From Amphiura filiformis (lineage: Eukaryota > Echinodermata > Ophiuroidea > Amphilepidida > Amphiuridae): DNA of 64,000 nucleotides. Below the pieces are notes generated by a model that did not search any database, was not told the origin of the DNA, and saw nothing but the letters and a program-made list of their open reading frames with translations. The stretch spans positions 60,871,547-60,935,546 of the forward strand of contig NC_092628.1 in assembly GCF_039555335.1 (NCBI RefSeq), read 5' to 3'. A program made the position numbers and the translations under genes. Numbering within the stretch: the stretch's first letter is position 1; the number at the start of each line of letters is the position of its first letter. Below, piece after piece: positions 22,105-33,172 of the stretch.

Positions 22105-24302
22105 TTTATTTATTTCAACTTTCTTTATACAGGGTAGCTCCTTCAGTGTAAGAGCACTGTTATTCTTGGAGGCCCTGTGACATACAGGGTGTAATTTAAT
22201 TAAATATTACACAATATTACAAGAAAACATACAAAACCATTATAAAGAAATTACAAGAATCATGAAAAATTATATAAAAGTGAAAATCAATGAACAGTGG
22301 GGTTTGTGAGAGCTCTTGATTTAAATTCACTTAGGCTCAAGGAAATATAATTATTATGAAGTGTCAACATCAACATAACTATTCCACAAATTTGCTGCTC
22401 TCACCTGAAACAATCTCTTACCAGAGTTATTGTTAAATTGAGGAACAACAAGTGAATTGGAGGAAGTACCTCTTGTGTTATGATCATGAGTGAATTTGGT
22501 AAATGAAAATTTGGAACAAAGATAATCAGGAGCTCTACCAGTAAGGCACTTATATAACATAATAAGAATATGATTATTCCACCTATTATCTAGTTTGAGC
22601 CACTTGAGAGAAGACATCATTGAATCAATATTAGTTCTGATATCAGCAGAAAGAATAATTCTGGCAAGGTTGTTCAAGAGAATTTGTAACTTGCTTGACA
22701 GAGTAAGAGAGCAGTTGGACCAAACATGACTGCAATAATCAAAATGAGGCATGACAAGAGAATCAGCAAGTTTTTGAGAATATAATTTGGAAGATAATAT
22801 TTAACACGACGAATAACACCACAACGTTTAGAAACATTGGAAGCAATTGAATCAATATGATGTGACCAAGTCATGTGACTATCGAAAATAATACCAAGAT
22901 ATTTGAAATTGTCAACTCTCTCAATAGTCTTATCATCATAAATTAAAGAAATATTTTGGTACTTACTAAGATTTTGTGGGGTACCAAAAAGCATCAATTT
23001 TGTTTTGCTGATATTCAGAGTGAGGTGGTTCTTTTTAAACCAACTAGCAATTTTACACATGTTAAGACTGAGGCTGTTTTGAAGACACAAAGGATCTGAT
23101 GAGCTAACAAGTAATGACGTATCATCAGCATACATTACTGTTTTACATATAACACTATCAGGAAGATCATTTACAAAAATAATAAATAATAAAGGACCTA
23201 ATATAGACCCTTGTGGAATTCCAATGTTAATTGGTTTTAAATCTGATAAGGAACTACCTACTTTTACTGACTGCATTCTATTTTTTAGATAGGATTTGAA
23301 CCAGTTGAGTTCAAAGTCCCTGATGCCAAATTTCTTGAGCTTATTAAGAAGAAGACTGTGATTGACAGTGTCAAAAGCCTTCTTAAGGTCAAGAAATATG
23401 GCACCAGTTACCTTTCCCTCATCCATGTTCATAAGAATAAAATCTTCAACATCAATAACTGTTGTTGCAGTTGAATATTGAAAACGAAACCCAGATTGCG
23501 ATGGGTTTAGAAAATTATTTACAGACAAATAAGAATACATTTGATCATGAACTGCACGCTCGATTATTTTAGAAACAATACTTAGCACAGAAATTGGACG
23601 ATAATTTTCAACATTAGATTTACAACCATTTTTGTAAATAGGAACAACTTTTGCATTTTTCCAATCAGAAGGAAAAACACCAGTAGCTAAAGAAAGATTA
23701 CATATATACGCAAGTGATTTACAAATAATAGGAGCGGCAGTTTTGAATAATTTGACATCAATATCATCAAGTCCAGGAGACTTATTATTTGAGAAATTCC
23801 AAATTTGATCAAAAACATACTCAGCAGAGATGCAATAGAAATTAAATTTACAATCATTATTGGCAGCATTATAATCATGATTTACACACAAATTATTGAC
23901 TTGAATATTATTATCATCTTCATCATGAGAATTAAATTTACTAGCTAGGTTTGAGCCAATAGTAGTAAAGTAATCATTAAAAACATTAGCAGTATCTTTG
24001 TCATTAGTAGTGACTTTATCATTAACTTTAATTTTAGCTACTGAACTCTTATTTTTACCAGGAATAACCTTCCTAATGGTTTTCCATAATTTCTTAGAAT
24101 TGTGCAAGTTATTTTCAATCTCTGTGTTGTAGTAATTTTTCTTAAGACTTTTACTTAGGTTATTGACTTTATTGCGAAGAGTTTTGGCTTTATCCCAATC
24201 AAGGGGGTCATTAGTTTTATGAGCTTTATCATAATAGAATTCTTTATCTTTAGTGAGCTTCAGGAAGTCAGTAGTTACCCATTCAGGGAGGTATCCTCGT
24301 TG
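22105..24302 (-). mobile_element. 5'-truncated non-LTR retrotransposon with reverse transcriptase
   Basis: On the minus strand an open frame runs from 24302 (no ATG; linker between endonuclease and RT, RGYLPEWVTTDFLKL) to 22674. RT motifs appear in order: VVPIYKNG..SNVENYRPISVLS, QSGFRFQYSTATTVID, GAIFLDLKKAFDTVNH, GIPQGSILGPLLF, the catalytic MYADDTSLL, KTKLMLFG and FKYLGIIFD. The end of the protein (MPHFDYCSHVWSN to NLWNSYVDVDTS) continues in another frame at 22752-22354, so a single-base slip in the A-run near 22773 breaks the frame. Beyond the stop come a GC-rich GGGCCTCC/ACAGTGCTCTTACACTG segment and an (AAAT)n-like tail ending near 22105. The endonuclease domain is missing. Same family as 1-612, probably CR1/Rex/Jockey-like. 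Confidence 0.92.
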
Positions 24303-24325
24303 AATTCACCGCTTCTCCCGTACTG
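24297..24325 (-). repeat. 29-base inverted repeat, right copy
   Basis: Exact reverse complement of 21379-21407. See the left copy. Confidence 0.85.
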
Positions 24326-24699
24326 TTGCTGAAGTGTAATTTTGGCAACATTTTTGATGCAATCGCCTGTCGTGATCGGCTGTGTTTACTTCTGACCTTC
24401 CATTGCTTTACACAGTGTCATGCTTCAGCGAATCCGACTACTTTTTGAATGCTACGGTCTCTAGCCTAGAATATGAAGCTATCGGTGAGCATATTCTTGG
24501 CTAGACATCTCGAGCAACTATGGAACAAGTCCCCAAACGTTCGAAATTTGTAGTTACTACAACTGGGGCGATCCTGCCTTTTAGGCTACTACCCTCGCTA
24601 AAGGAGTAAATTTTTACTTTTGCATCAAGGTTTAGTTTTGCATCATGGTTAAAAAGTTGCTTAACACTTGGAGTCAAGGTTTAATGTATTGGAAGGAGG
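24326..24699. other. Non-coding stretch, nothing recognised
   Basis: Ordinary sequence between the 29-base repeat and the CCGGGGGGG repeat. No exon or RNA gene was seen. Confidence 0.35.
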
Positions 24700-25070
24700 G
24701 TAGGGCTCCGGGGGGGCACTCAACTGAAATTTTGGTAGGGGTATGCGCTGAGCGCTTGAACTTTGGGAACTAAGTACTGATTTTGGAAAAAAATAGGGGC
24801 TTGATGAACTGAAATTTCAACATTTTTGGTGGGTCTTGTGAACTAAAATTGGGCCAAATTATAGGCTTTGGAGCTTAAAAAATTCCAAAATTTTCCAAAT
24901 TTTGGCTAAAGAGAGCTACAATTGCCAGAGTTTGAGGCTCAAGAACTGGAGCATGATCCAAATGTGGGTCTTAAGGAACTGCCGGGGAGCTTGAAAAAGG
25001 GACCCTTGACCGCCGTACATACCCATACCCCATTTACATGTGAGTACCCCCTCTGGGGTAGGGCTTCGAT
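24700..25070. repeat. Dispersed repeat with CTCCGGGGGGGCACTCA end
   Basis: It begins GGGCTCCGGGGGGGCACTCAA and ends near TGAGTACCCCCTCTGGGGTAGGGC, roughly the complement. The interior repeats GAACTGAAATTT / GAACTAAAATTGG words in a loose 40-60 base rhythm. The 80-residue open frame inside is repeat-derived and I do not regard it as a gene. Confidence 0.5.
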
Positions 25071-25334
25071 AAATTCAGGTGTTTTCAGGATTTCATTCTG
25101 CGGAGCAAACTTTGTCAATGGTCTGTTATTGTTTCAGGGGAGAGATATTGGCTATTTGGCATAAACATTAAGTTTAAACATTCTCTGATACCTATAAATT
25201 TACAAATTGTACAAAGGGGGTCTGGAAACCGAACACGTGAAATATGACAAAACAAAAAGGGGTTTAGGGAGACCCATAACTTAAAAAGTAGATGAACTAC
25301 ACTGTTTTTTTTAAGATTCTGCTTATAAAAATAA

Positions 25335-25735
25335 AAAAAGAAAAAGGCAGTGATTTATAGTGCGCTACGCACAGGCACAATGCCTAGACATTGATCCACA
25401 AGCCTCAGCACACTTTACAGGTTGTCGCTGACCACCACGGCCCCACATCATTCCATAAACCATTTAACAACAAATCAGGGACTTTAATTTGCTGCTTCAA
25501 GAACGTACACCCTAGACATTCACAAATAACCATCGCAACCAGGATCAGCTCCTGAGTTTCGTATGGGTTACAACGAGACAATTAGCAGTTAGTTCCTTGT
25601 CCAGGGGAATTTTAAGCTAACTCAATTTTCCACGAGAGCATACTATAGGCACCACCAGGGTTCAAACCTGCAACCTCTCGCACCATAGTCGAATGCCTTA
25701 ACTATTGAGCTAACTTGACTGCTTATTTGGTTGAA
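25335..25735 (-). mobile_element. tRNA-derived SINE
   Basis: On the minus strand the head at about 25730-25655 is tRNA-like. TTAGCTCAATAGTTAAGGCA fits an A box and GCAGGTTTGAACCC fits a B box about 35 bases later, followed by a non-tRNA body of about 300 bases. The anticodon arm does not pair well, so this is not a functional tRNA gene. A length of about 400 bases and RNA polymerase III-type internal promoter boxes are typical of SINEs. Confidence 0.65.
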
Positions 25736-26211
25736 AGTCAGCTTAATATCTTTTTCCTATTTAAAGTCATAATATGAGTGTCCCAAAATGTGACTAATTC
25801 ATTGATGCGACTCGCAGGAGCAAAAAGGGGCGTCTGGGTGAAATTTCGATAAGCTGTATCTCAAAAACCGCTTGGATTTGAGCGCTATAATTTTTTCCAT
25901 GTGTTCATTATTCCCATAGAGGTCTGATAGAAAAGATTTTCAGCAAAATCTGAGGGGATGACCTGCCAAGATTTTCAGCAAATTAATTGATTTGGCATGG
26001 AGTTATACCCGTACATCATGCGCTCATGCTACGCAAAAGTTTCGGGGCTGGTATCACGGGTTTTGCATCAAGCTCTCAACGTCAAAAATAGCTTTAAAAA
26101 ACATGAAATTTGGAACAAAATAAAACTTTTTCGACAGATTAAAAGGTACCGGTATGTTTAAAGTTATATTTTATAAATTAGCAGTTATCAGGTGGTCAAG
26201 GATCACCCAAT
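25736..26211. other. Non-coding stretch, nothing recognised
   Basis: Nothing that I can support as a gene or bounded repeat. Confidence 0.35.
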
Positions 26212-26732
26212 GAACTAAAGTTTGCACAAAAAGTAATGCAGCTGTTATAAATACGCCTATAGCTTCAGAACTTATAATTGTTTCCACAATATTTCTACAT
26301 AGAAAGAAAGATGATTTATTTACGCGCATTTTGATACCACATTTGTCAAATGTCGGTCAATATTAACAACGCAGTACGGTACTGCTTTTAAAGAAAAATC
26401 CCGAATTAAAAAGTTGCCGTTTACAGCGATCAATGGTTATTATGCCCGTTATTACGCAAGCATTGAGGCACGTAAAACCCTTAATTTATCTTCGCGCTGA
26501 CTTCAAATCAATACAAATAGCTGTAACTTTTAAAAATTTGTATATTTTTCTTTAAAAACACTGCTATGTTGTTAATATTCAACAAAATTGGAATGGGGTA
26601 TCATCAAAATGTGCGTAAATAAATCATCCTTCTTTTTATGTTGAAATATTGTGAACACGATTATTGGTTTTGACGCTATAGGCGTACCGGTATTTATAAC
26701 AGCTGCGTTACTTTTTGTGCAGTCTTTAGTAC
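26212..26732. mobile_element. Palindromic element of 521 bases
   Basis: The left end GAACTAAAGTTTGCACAAAA, with AGTAATGCAGCTGTTATAAAT, is mirrored at the right (ATTTATAACAGCTGCGTTACT...CTTTAGTAC). Further mirrored blocks are GATGATTTATTTACGCGCATTTTGAT and GCGTAAATAAATCATC, and TAACAACGCAGTA with ACTGCTATGTTGTTA. Nearly all of it folds back on itself, and it encodes nothing recognisable. Confidence 0.8.
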
Positions 26733-27423
26733 TTCAAGGGGACTGTCATTTTCTTCGGAAGGGGTGGGTCCTAAATAACGGGGGAGGGGAGTCATATATT
26801 TTGTAAAATAGTGGGGGAGGTCATGAAATTTTAGATGACCAAAATGTTGGGAGGCACACCTAGGTTTCATTATCATTGAGGTATAGGACTTTTTATTTTT
26901 TCGGAGAAGAGCAGGTAGGGCAACTACTTGATTATATTTCTACATGTTCAAACTACATGTACATACTCTGAAAATTTTAGAAAATTTGCACGAGTCCGTT
27001 TTTTAAAATCACATTTTTGATCCTAAAATGGGGGTTATAGCGCCCTCAACGGGCACTCTCTCCATAGGGCTACATGTTAAGACCAGTTATAGACAAATGG
27101 CCCTAAAATAAAACGGACTCGTTCGAATTTCCTCAAATTTTGCATATGATGTAGATTTAACATCTGGAATGTAATGCAAGTGATGTCATTGCTGCTCTTC
27201 TAAATTCATTTTTAAAATGTCCGCCCCAGACCAAGGTGGGCACAAGATAACCACAGAGCATGTTTATTTTATTCAAATTTCATGATTCAACTGTCTTGTC
27301 TACATGTATGCACATTGCATAAAGTAATTGCTGCCTTCATGTACATGTATAATACAAGAGTATGCTGAACATGATGGGAGCTAGGCCATGTTTAAACGCA
27401 CCACCCTTCTATGTAGCATTTAG
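26733..27423. other. Non-coding stretch, nothing recognised
   Basis: Intergenic DNA with G-rich patches near 26760-26820. No gene was supported. Confidence 0.35.
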
Positions 27424-27815
27424 AGGTGTTATCGACTCATGATTTCTAATTCAAGACTTCGTCGGGGAAAAAAATAAGACAATCGACACATGTTGACACT
27501 CGTAATGAGATTTTAAAATGTTAAAAAGTCCATAGATGAGCTTAAAATCATGCAGATATATGAGTTATGATCGCCGATTTCCAGTGTAAACATACTTCCT
27601 GGTTTGTTTTACTTCCGGATTTGGGTCAATTTCGGGAGGCAATTTTGACTTTCCAATTAAAAAGGTTTGTACGGTAAGCTTATTCAGACAAAATATCATG
27701 GAAATTTCCTTTTTTTCCTTTTTGATATGTATTGTAAAGTGTCGCTAGGGACAGTTTATTTTAACATGTCGGATTTAGGGTCATGTCGACGATAATACGA
27801 CAATCGATAACACCT
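27424..27815. repeat. AGGTGTTATCGA element, copy 1
   Basis: It starts AGGTGTTATCGAC and ends TCGATAACACCT, a 12-base inverted terminus, and is flanked by TTAG on both sides. The interior (ACTTCGTCGGGGAAA, CACTCGTAATGAGAT, GAGTTATGATCGC, ACTTCCGG, GTGTCG, GGACAGTTTATTTT, GTCGGATTTAGGGTCATGTCGA) matches 40018-40425 in the same orientation. Non-coding, about 390 bases, MITE-like. Confidence 0.85.
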
Positions 27816-27824
27816 TTAGTAACA

Positions 27825-27898
27825 TTGGTTAGCTGGTGTAACTGTTAGCACTCTCACCTCAGGAACGGGCATCCTGAGTTCAATGCCCGGGGTAGACA
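27825..27898 (+). mobile_element. tRNA-like SINE head or tRNA pseudogene
   Basis: GGTTAGCTGGTGTAACTGTTAGCAC fits a tRNA D-arm/A box, and GAGTTCAATGCC, 30 bases further on, fits a T-arm/B box. No body or poly-A tail could be traced. It abuts the repeat ending at 27815. Confidence 0.45.
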
Positions 27899-28315
27899 AA
27901 TTCTTCTCCCATTCATCTAAAATTGTTTATTATCAATGTGATTATGTGAAAATTTATATGTTGTTTGGAAATATGTTTTGTGCACTCTTTTTCTGTAACA
28001 GCCTAACAGGACTACATTGTAATAGAGCTAAAAACACACTTCGGCTTGGGGAAAAATATTGCGTCTAACGTCCAGGTAGTGTTGCTGTCACATTGTCTGT
28101 TTTGGTTACGAAGGTAAATAAAATTTTCACATAAAAATATGTGATTTCCACCTATACAGATGATATCTCCATTTCCAAAGTAGGGGATTAGGTTATATGA
28201 TTGCTGGTGGGCCCATCTGGATTTCATCCTTTCCATCTGGATTTTCATTATTTCTTTGTTGTATTTTTTGTTTGTTGTTTTTAGATTGCTACTGATCGAG
28301 TGAGCTATCTTCATA

Positions 28316-31300
28316 ATGGACCTGCCAAATTCAGAAGACCTCAACAATTCTGACATGCAAGCAGATGTAGTTACTGTGAAGAGAGAGGCTTCAGAAGATG
28401 ATGCAACCATGAAACAAGAAAGAATAGAAAATGATCTGAGTTTGCCAGATGCAATTAGTGGAGGTTCTGCTGAAAATACAAAATCAAAGGAGAAAAGTAG
28501 CCAGGTAGTTCCATTGCAGACACGAACTTCACGAAGAATAGAAACACGCGCAAAAAATAAAACATTCAGCAATAAGGACAGCAAACAAACTGAGACAAAT
28601 AATCAAAGGAAATCTTCAAGAGGGCCAAAAAAGTCTGCAGACAATAAGCAAAGGAATAAGGGCAAGATAAGTGATAACAATGTTTCTACTGAGAAATCCG
28701 TTTTGGGTGATGTGTCTCCTAGTACTAGAAGCCGATCAAGGAAGCAAGCATCGCCTCGAAGATCAAATACTGCTGAAGAACAAGTAACTGAAAGTGATGA
28801 AGAGTGGTCACCTCCCAAACCTCCCAAAAAGCAGCCAAAAAGAGGTGCAAATAGAAGTAAATCAAAGAAAAGTAGTGCTGCAAAAATCAAAGGGTCATCA
28901 TTTCCGTGCTCCAAATGTGACAAGATATTGACCAGTGCCACAGAATTGAAAATGCATATTAAGTTGAGACATAACAACTATAAGTGCAAGTATTGTGGTC
29001 TTCAATACAGAACCCAGATGTGGTTGACCAGACATGAACAGAGACACATCACAGGCTCCAAGCGTCTGAAGCCAGCTGAACCACAGTTTGCGTGTAAACA
29101 TTGCGGTACAGGTTGGGTAATTGAGGCCTACTACAAGAAACATGAGAGCATTTGTTTAGGTCCTCATAATTGTAAACATTGTGGTAAAGCATATGCTAAC
29201 CTGAAGCTTTTGAAGAGCCATATGAGAAGACATTGTAGGTCAGATGAAAATCAACGAAAAACAGTGTGTACTTATTGCGGGCAAATGGTGCATCGAAGTA
29301 GAATGAGTGATCATGTGATACGTCATACTGGTGTATCTCCTCATGTTTGTTCTGTATGCGGTAAAATCTTCCGATCGAGAAAAACACTACTTCGTCATGA
29401 GAAGTTGCATAAGATTACTGGGAAAATTGATATGAGTGACATATTCCATTGCAGGTACTGTAACAAAGCATGCAAAAGTCAACTATATTTAGATTTCCAT
29501 GAGAAACGTCACCAAGGTCAAAACCCTTACCAATGTAAAGAATGTCCTGAATCTTTCTTTTACATGAATAAGTATTATGAGCACCAGCGCGTCCATCAAG
29601 GGAAGGCGTCATTGAAATGTCATATATGTAACAAAACCTATCGCAACAAGCGCTCTCTGGAACGTCATGTCAAGACACACACTCGTGAAGATGCTGTCCA
29701 ATGCCCTGTCTGTCTAAAGATGTTCTCCACTGCTGGAAATTTGAAAGTACATCAGCGCATTCACACCCAGGAAGTCCAGTTTCAGTGCAAGCACTGCGCC
29801 AAGATTTTTGTGCAGAAGAGCCACCTCCAATACCACGAGCAATCACACACCGAAAGAATCATGTATGAATGCCCTCATTGCGATAAGAAATATACTACCT
29901 CATACTACCGAGACCTGCATCTCCGAATGAAACACACCAAACGGGACTTGCCCACCTGTCCGCACTGCAAGAAGATATGTGAAAATGAACGAGCACTTAA
30001 AAGGCATATCTTTTCAGTGTGTGCACCAGATACGGATGAAGACAATGTGTTCTGCAAGCATTGTGGTGAGAAAGTGAAGAATTCATGGCATCTTGAAAAG
30101 CATATCAGAGAGATACATAAAGAGTTTGATTACGCCTGCAAGCTGTGTAACTATACGGCAACAAAAAGCTCCAGTCTACGCACCCATATGAGACGACATA
30201 CAGGTGAGAGACCTTACCAGTGTGAACATTGTGATCGTGCCTTCAAGCAGAGAACAACACTGAAGAATCATGAAAAGTTGCACACCGGAGAGAAACCTTA
30301 TCAGTAAGTCATTACACTACATGTATTTGCTTTATATTTGTACAGGCTGATGTTATGAAGATCAGTCACTTGAAAAGAATCTGTTGCTGAACATTCATAA
30401 TGGCAAACTGATCTCTTTAAAATATTACTTTATTTAGGCCAAAAAGATGAGATCCAAAGAGAATGGACTCATAGGGTCTTAGCTAGCTATGATTTGACAA
30501 GTACCCATCATTTTCAACAAAACTTCCTGTCCAAAATTTGATTCTGAAAACAAAAATCAGACCTCTGCCTCTTCTAGGCATTCAGTCAGTTCGAATAGTC
30601 ATTGCTATGGCCTTGATTAGGTTTTCAGGTCTTGGTTAGGTTAACAGAACTTATTCAAGCATTTATTTTTCAATAAAGACATTAAATTTGGCTGTCCCAG
30701 GAGTAAACTGTCTGCCTAAAATGACAGGTGGCTAGCTAACACCCTGCTCATACATGTAATTGCCCCATGCATGACAGACACCATATGGTTAATCCAATAT
30801 TTTGGTTTGTCACACATAGAGATCAAAACCAGGGACCAAAATAGCATTTTCTCCAGCATTTATTGGCATTTTATTTTGGCATTAAATGTGCTTGCATGTG
30901 GTGCTTACGGCACGTTATCGGCAAAATGTACTATAAGCAGAACGCAACCATATGCACATACTTTAAATAACTGAAGTTTGCCAGGAGCATGGCAAAATAT
31001 TCCAGGGGTGCAAAATGTTGCCCTCCATGAATGACATGCAAACATAGCAGAGTCTGTCACTTTGGGTCTAATCACTTTGATTTTACACTCATTTGCTGAT
31101 TGATAGTGATTGACTGTTGATGACCAGTGAGATCAAGCAACTCCCTCCCATGTACGTATGTTCAGAGAACCTGTAGTTCATAACCTTGGAAGTTGGTAAA
31201 AAAAGGCTTGCTGTAAATGTGACTGTTACTGACAGGATTATCATCAAATCTACTGATTCTGTCAGCATAATTTGTGCGGCATAAATTGAGCCTTGTAATG

Positions 31301-32325
31301 CTGAAAGTATGAAAATCATGTGCCTCTTTAGTATGTACTTGGTGGAAAAATAATGCATGTAATGTAACTACTGAGACAACACAGTCACTTGAGTATTAGG
31401 TTTCATCTCTAATGTAAATCTTCATCTATTCATCATATCTGTAGGTAATGATGCATAATTAAATCAACTCATGTATTCAAGATGCTTTACATGTTTTAAA
31501 TCTTGACTATCTTTTTTCTTTTTTCTGTAACCCAGGTGCCATGTCTGTGCCAAAACCTTCATCCAGAAGTACAATCTCACCTGCCACATTCGCGTACACA
31601 CAGGAGACCGTCCATGGATTTGTAAATATTGTAACAGAGGCTTTACGCAACAGTCTGGCTACAAATTGCACGAAGATAAATGTGGCAAAGGACTTGTTAA
31701 ACCCGTAAAGACACCTGCAGCAAGAAAACCAAAACCTGTCCACAGACCATCTCTTCCACCTGTATCTCTTCCAACTACTGTACCTCTTCCAACTGCAGCC
31801 CAACCTCAAAAAGAGGTCATTTCTGATGATCCAGAACATTTACCTAAAAATCTGATCAAAATCCAGGAAGACGAGCATCAGCAAATTGTGACAATAATAG
31901 TCCAAGAAGGTATTACAGGCATTGCTGGAGGTGACATCGCAGCTGCTGGAGAAACTGCATTGGAGGGTGACCCCAACATCCCACAGGAAGTTGTACAACA
32001 AAGTGCATTAGGAGCTGACATCAACAGCCAACAAGAAGCTGCAGTATTAGCATCTAACCTTAACACTCTACAGGCAGCTGCAGAAGAAACTGCATTAGTG
32101 GTAGTCAAAGAAGAAGAAACTATAGTAGAGGTTAACCTGAACACCTCTCAGGAAGTGGAAGAACAGGTACAGTTGCAGGAGCAGCAACAGGTGCAGGTTA
32201 TAGTTAGTGAGCCATCACAACAAGGACAGGTGCAGGTTATAGTTAGTGAACCATCACATCAAGGACAGGTGCTTGATCTTGGGACTGCCACAGGTGTGTT
32301 ATCAGCTATATTGAATAATTGCTGA
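28316..32325 (+). CDS. C2H2 zinc-finger protein with 18 fingers (two coding exons)
   Basis: Predicted nuclear DNA-binding protein of about 925 residues, coded by 28316-30303 and 31536-32325. The splice is CA|GTAAGT with CCCAG|G, and it interrupts the Gln codon just before finger 17. Residues 1-195 are charged and disordered, with a basic patch ([15 protein letters not shown]) that could be a nuclear signal and VKRE / MKQE motifs that fit SUMO acceptor sites. Then come 18 C2H2-type fingers from about residue 199 to 700. Fingers 3, 13 and 18 end in Cys instead of the last His. TGERPYQ and TGEKPYQ linkers occur only between the last fingers; most other linkers are non-canonical. No KRAB, BTB, SCAN or ZAD domain is seen. 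The tail of about 210 residues is Pro-rich, then Gln/Glu/Val-rich, with a duplicated VQVIVSEPS block. The start is the first in-frame ATG after a TTTTTAG acceptor at about 28284, so an untranslated exon may lie upstream. No specific orthologue could be named. Confidence 0.93.
30304..31535 (+). other. Intron of the zinc-finger gene
   Basis: It starts GTAAGT and ends in a pyrimidine-rich tract plus CCCAG. The two exons join in phase and complete a C2H2 finger. No other gene was seen within it. Confidence 0.85.
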
Positions 32326-33172
32326 AGTACAACATTTGTTTCACAAAAGTTATCACAAAGCATGAAAGAGAATTGACGGTTGGCAATGCACCAATGAGTT
32401 AAAACCCATTGTACAGATAAAATTAGTAAAATGATGTACTGATTATGATCTCAACTGCTCAAAAAAGTATTACACTTGGAAAAAAAAAGGAAAAAGTTGT
32501 CATGAATTAAAAACTTAGAGCAAATTGCATTATTGTACGAGACTTTGAATTGACTAGACGCAATTTTGAAATCTGACCCTTTATTATTGAAATGTAAATT
32601 TTCTCAAATGAGGGGCGTAGAGTAACAAATGAGGTGTCAAAACTTGCAGTATTAAATGCTGCATTTTCAGCAAGTTTATTGATTTGCTCAGTACTTTTTT
32701 GAGCAGTTCAGGTGATGTGCTGTTCGATGTACAGGTTCAAGCCTAGTGGAATAGCTAGGCTAGTCATCTACATGTACTACAATGTATGTATGGAGTGAAA
32801 AAATCGTGTAAGCAGGCAACAGTTTTGTACTGATCATAATTCAGCTCAAGGTATGTGGCTTTATGTTTAGAATTAGTTATTGAAGACGGGGTCGATTAAG
32901 AAAAAAAGTTCTGTGCACCACTGCAGTTTTTCCTTGAATATGGGCTGAATATCACAAAAATTTGCATGCACATGCAAAATTTTAACATGCTCAGAACCAA
33001 TGTTACATACATGCATCTTGCATGTACATGTAAAACCACTCTAAATCGAACCATAATTGAAAGTGTGATCAAATATGTTCAAGATGATGGTCCTTACACT
33101 AGACTCTAGAACTTTTTTGCCCACTTCAATAAACATACAATGTAGCAGCATATCTATCTGCCTTCCCATTGC
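32326..33172 (+). other. Probable 3' untranslated region of the zinc-finger gene
   Basis: AT-rich, without gene or repeat features apart from the AATAAA near its end. Confidence 0.4.
33128..33133 (+). promoter_or_regulatory. Possible polyadenylation signal for the zinc-finger gene
   Basis: AATAAA lies about 800 bases after the stop codon and 40 bases before the terminal repeat of the 3 kb element. Position and strand fit, but transcript ends cannot be seen from sequence. Confidence 0.35.

Noticed and set aside
24922..25164. 80-residue open frame in the CCGGGGGGG repeat
   Set aside because: Composed of repeat words (GAACTGAAATTT type); no domain.
25650..25735. Candidate tRNA gene
   Set aside because: A- and B-box words are present but the anticodon arm does not pair and a long non-tRNA body follows, so it is called a SINE.
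27825..27898. Candidate tRNA gene
   Set aside because: The cloverleaf cannot be completed; kept only as a tRNA-like head.
28012..28977. Minus-strand open frames of 190 and 124 residues opposite the zinc-finger gene
   Set aside because: They are antisense shadows of the coding exon, with low-complexity composition mirrored from its Ser/Lys-rich part.
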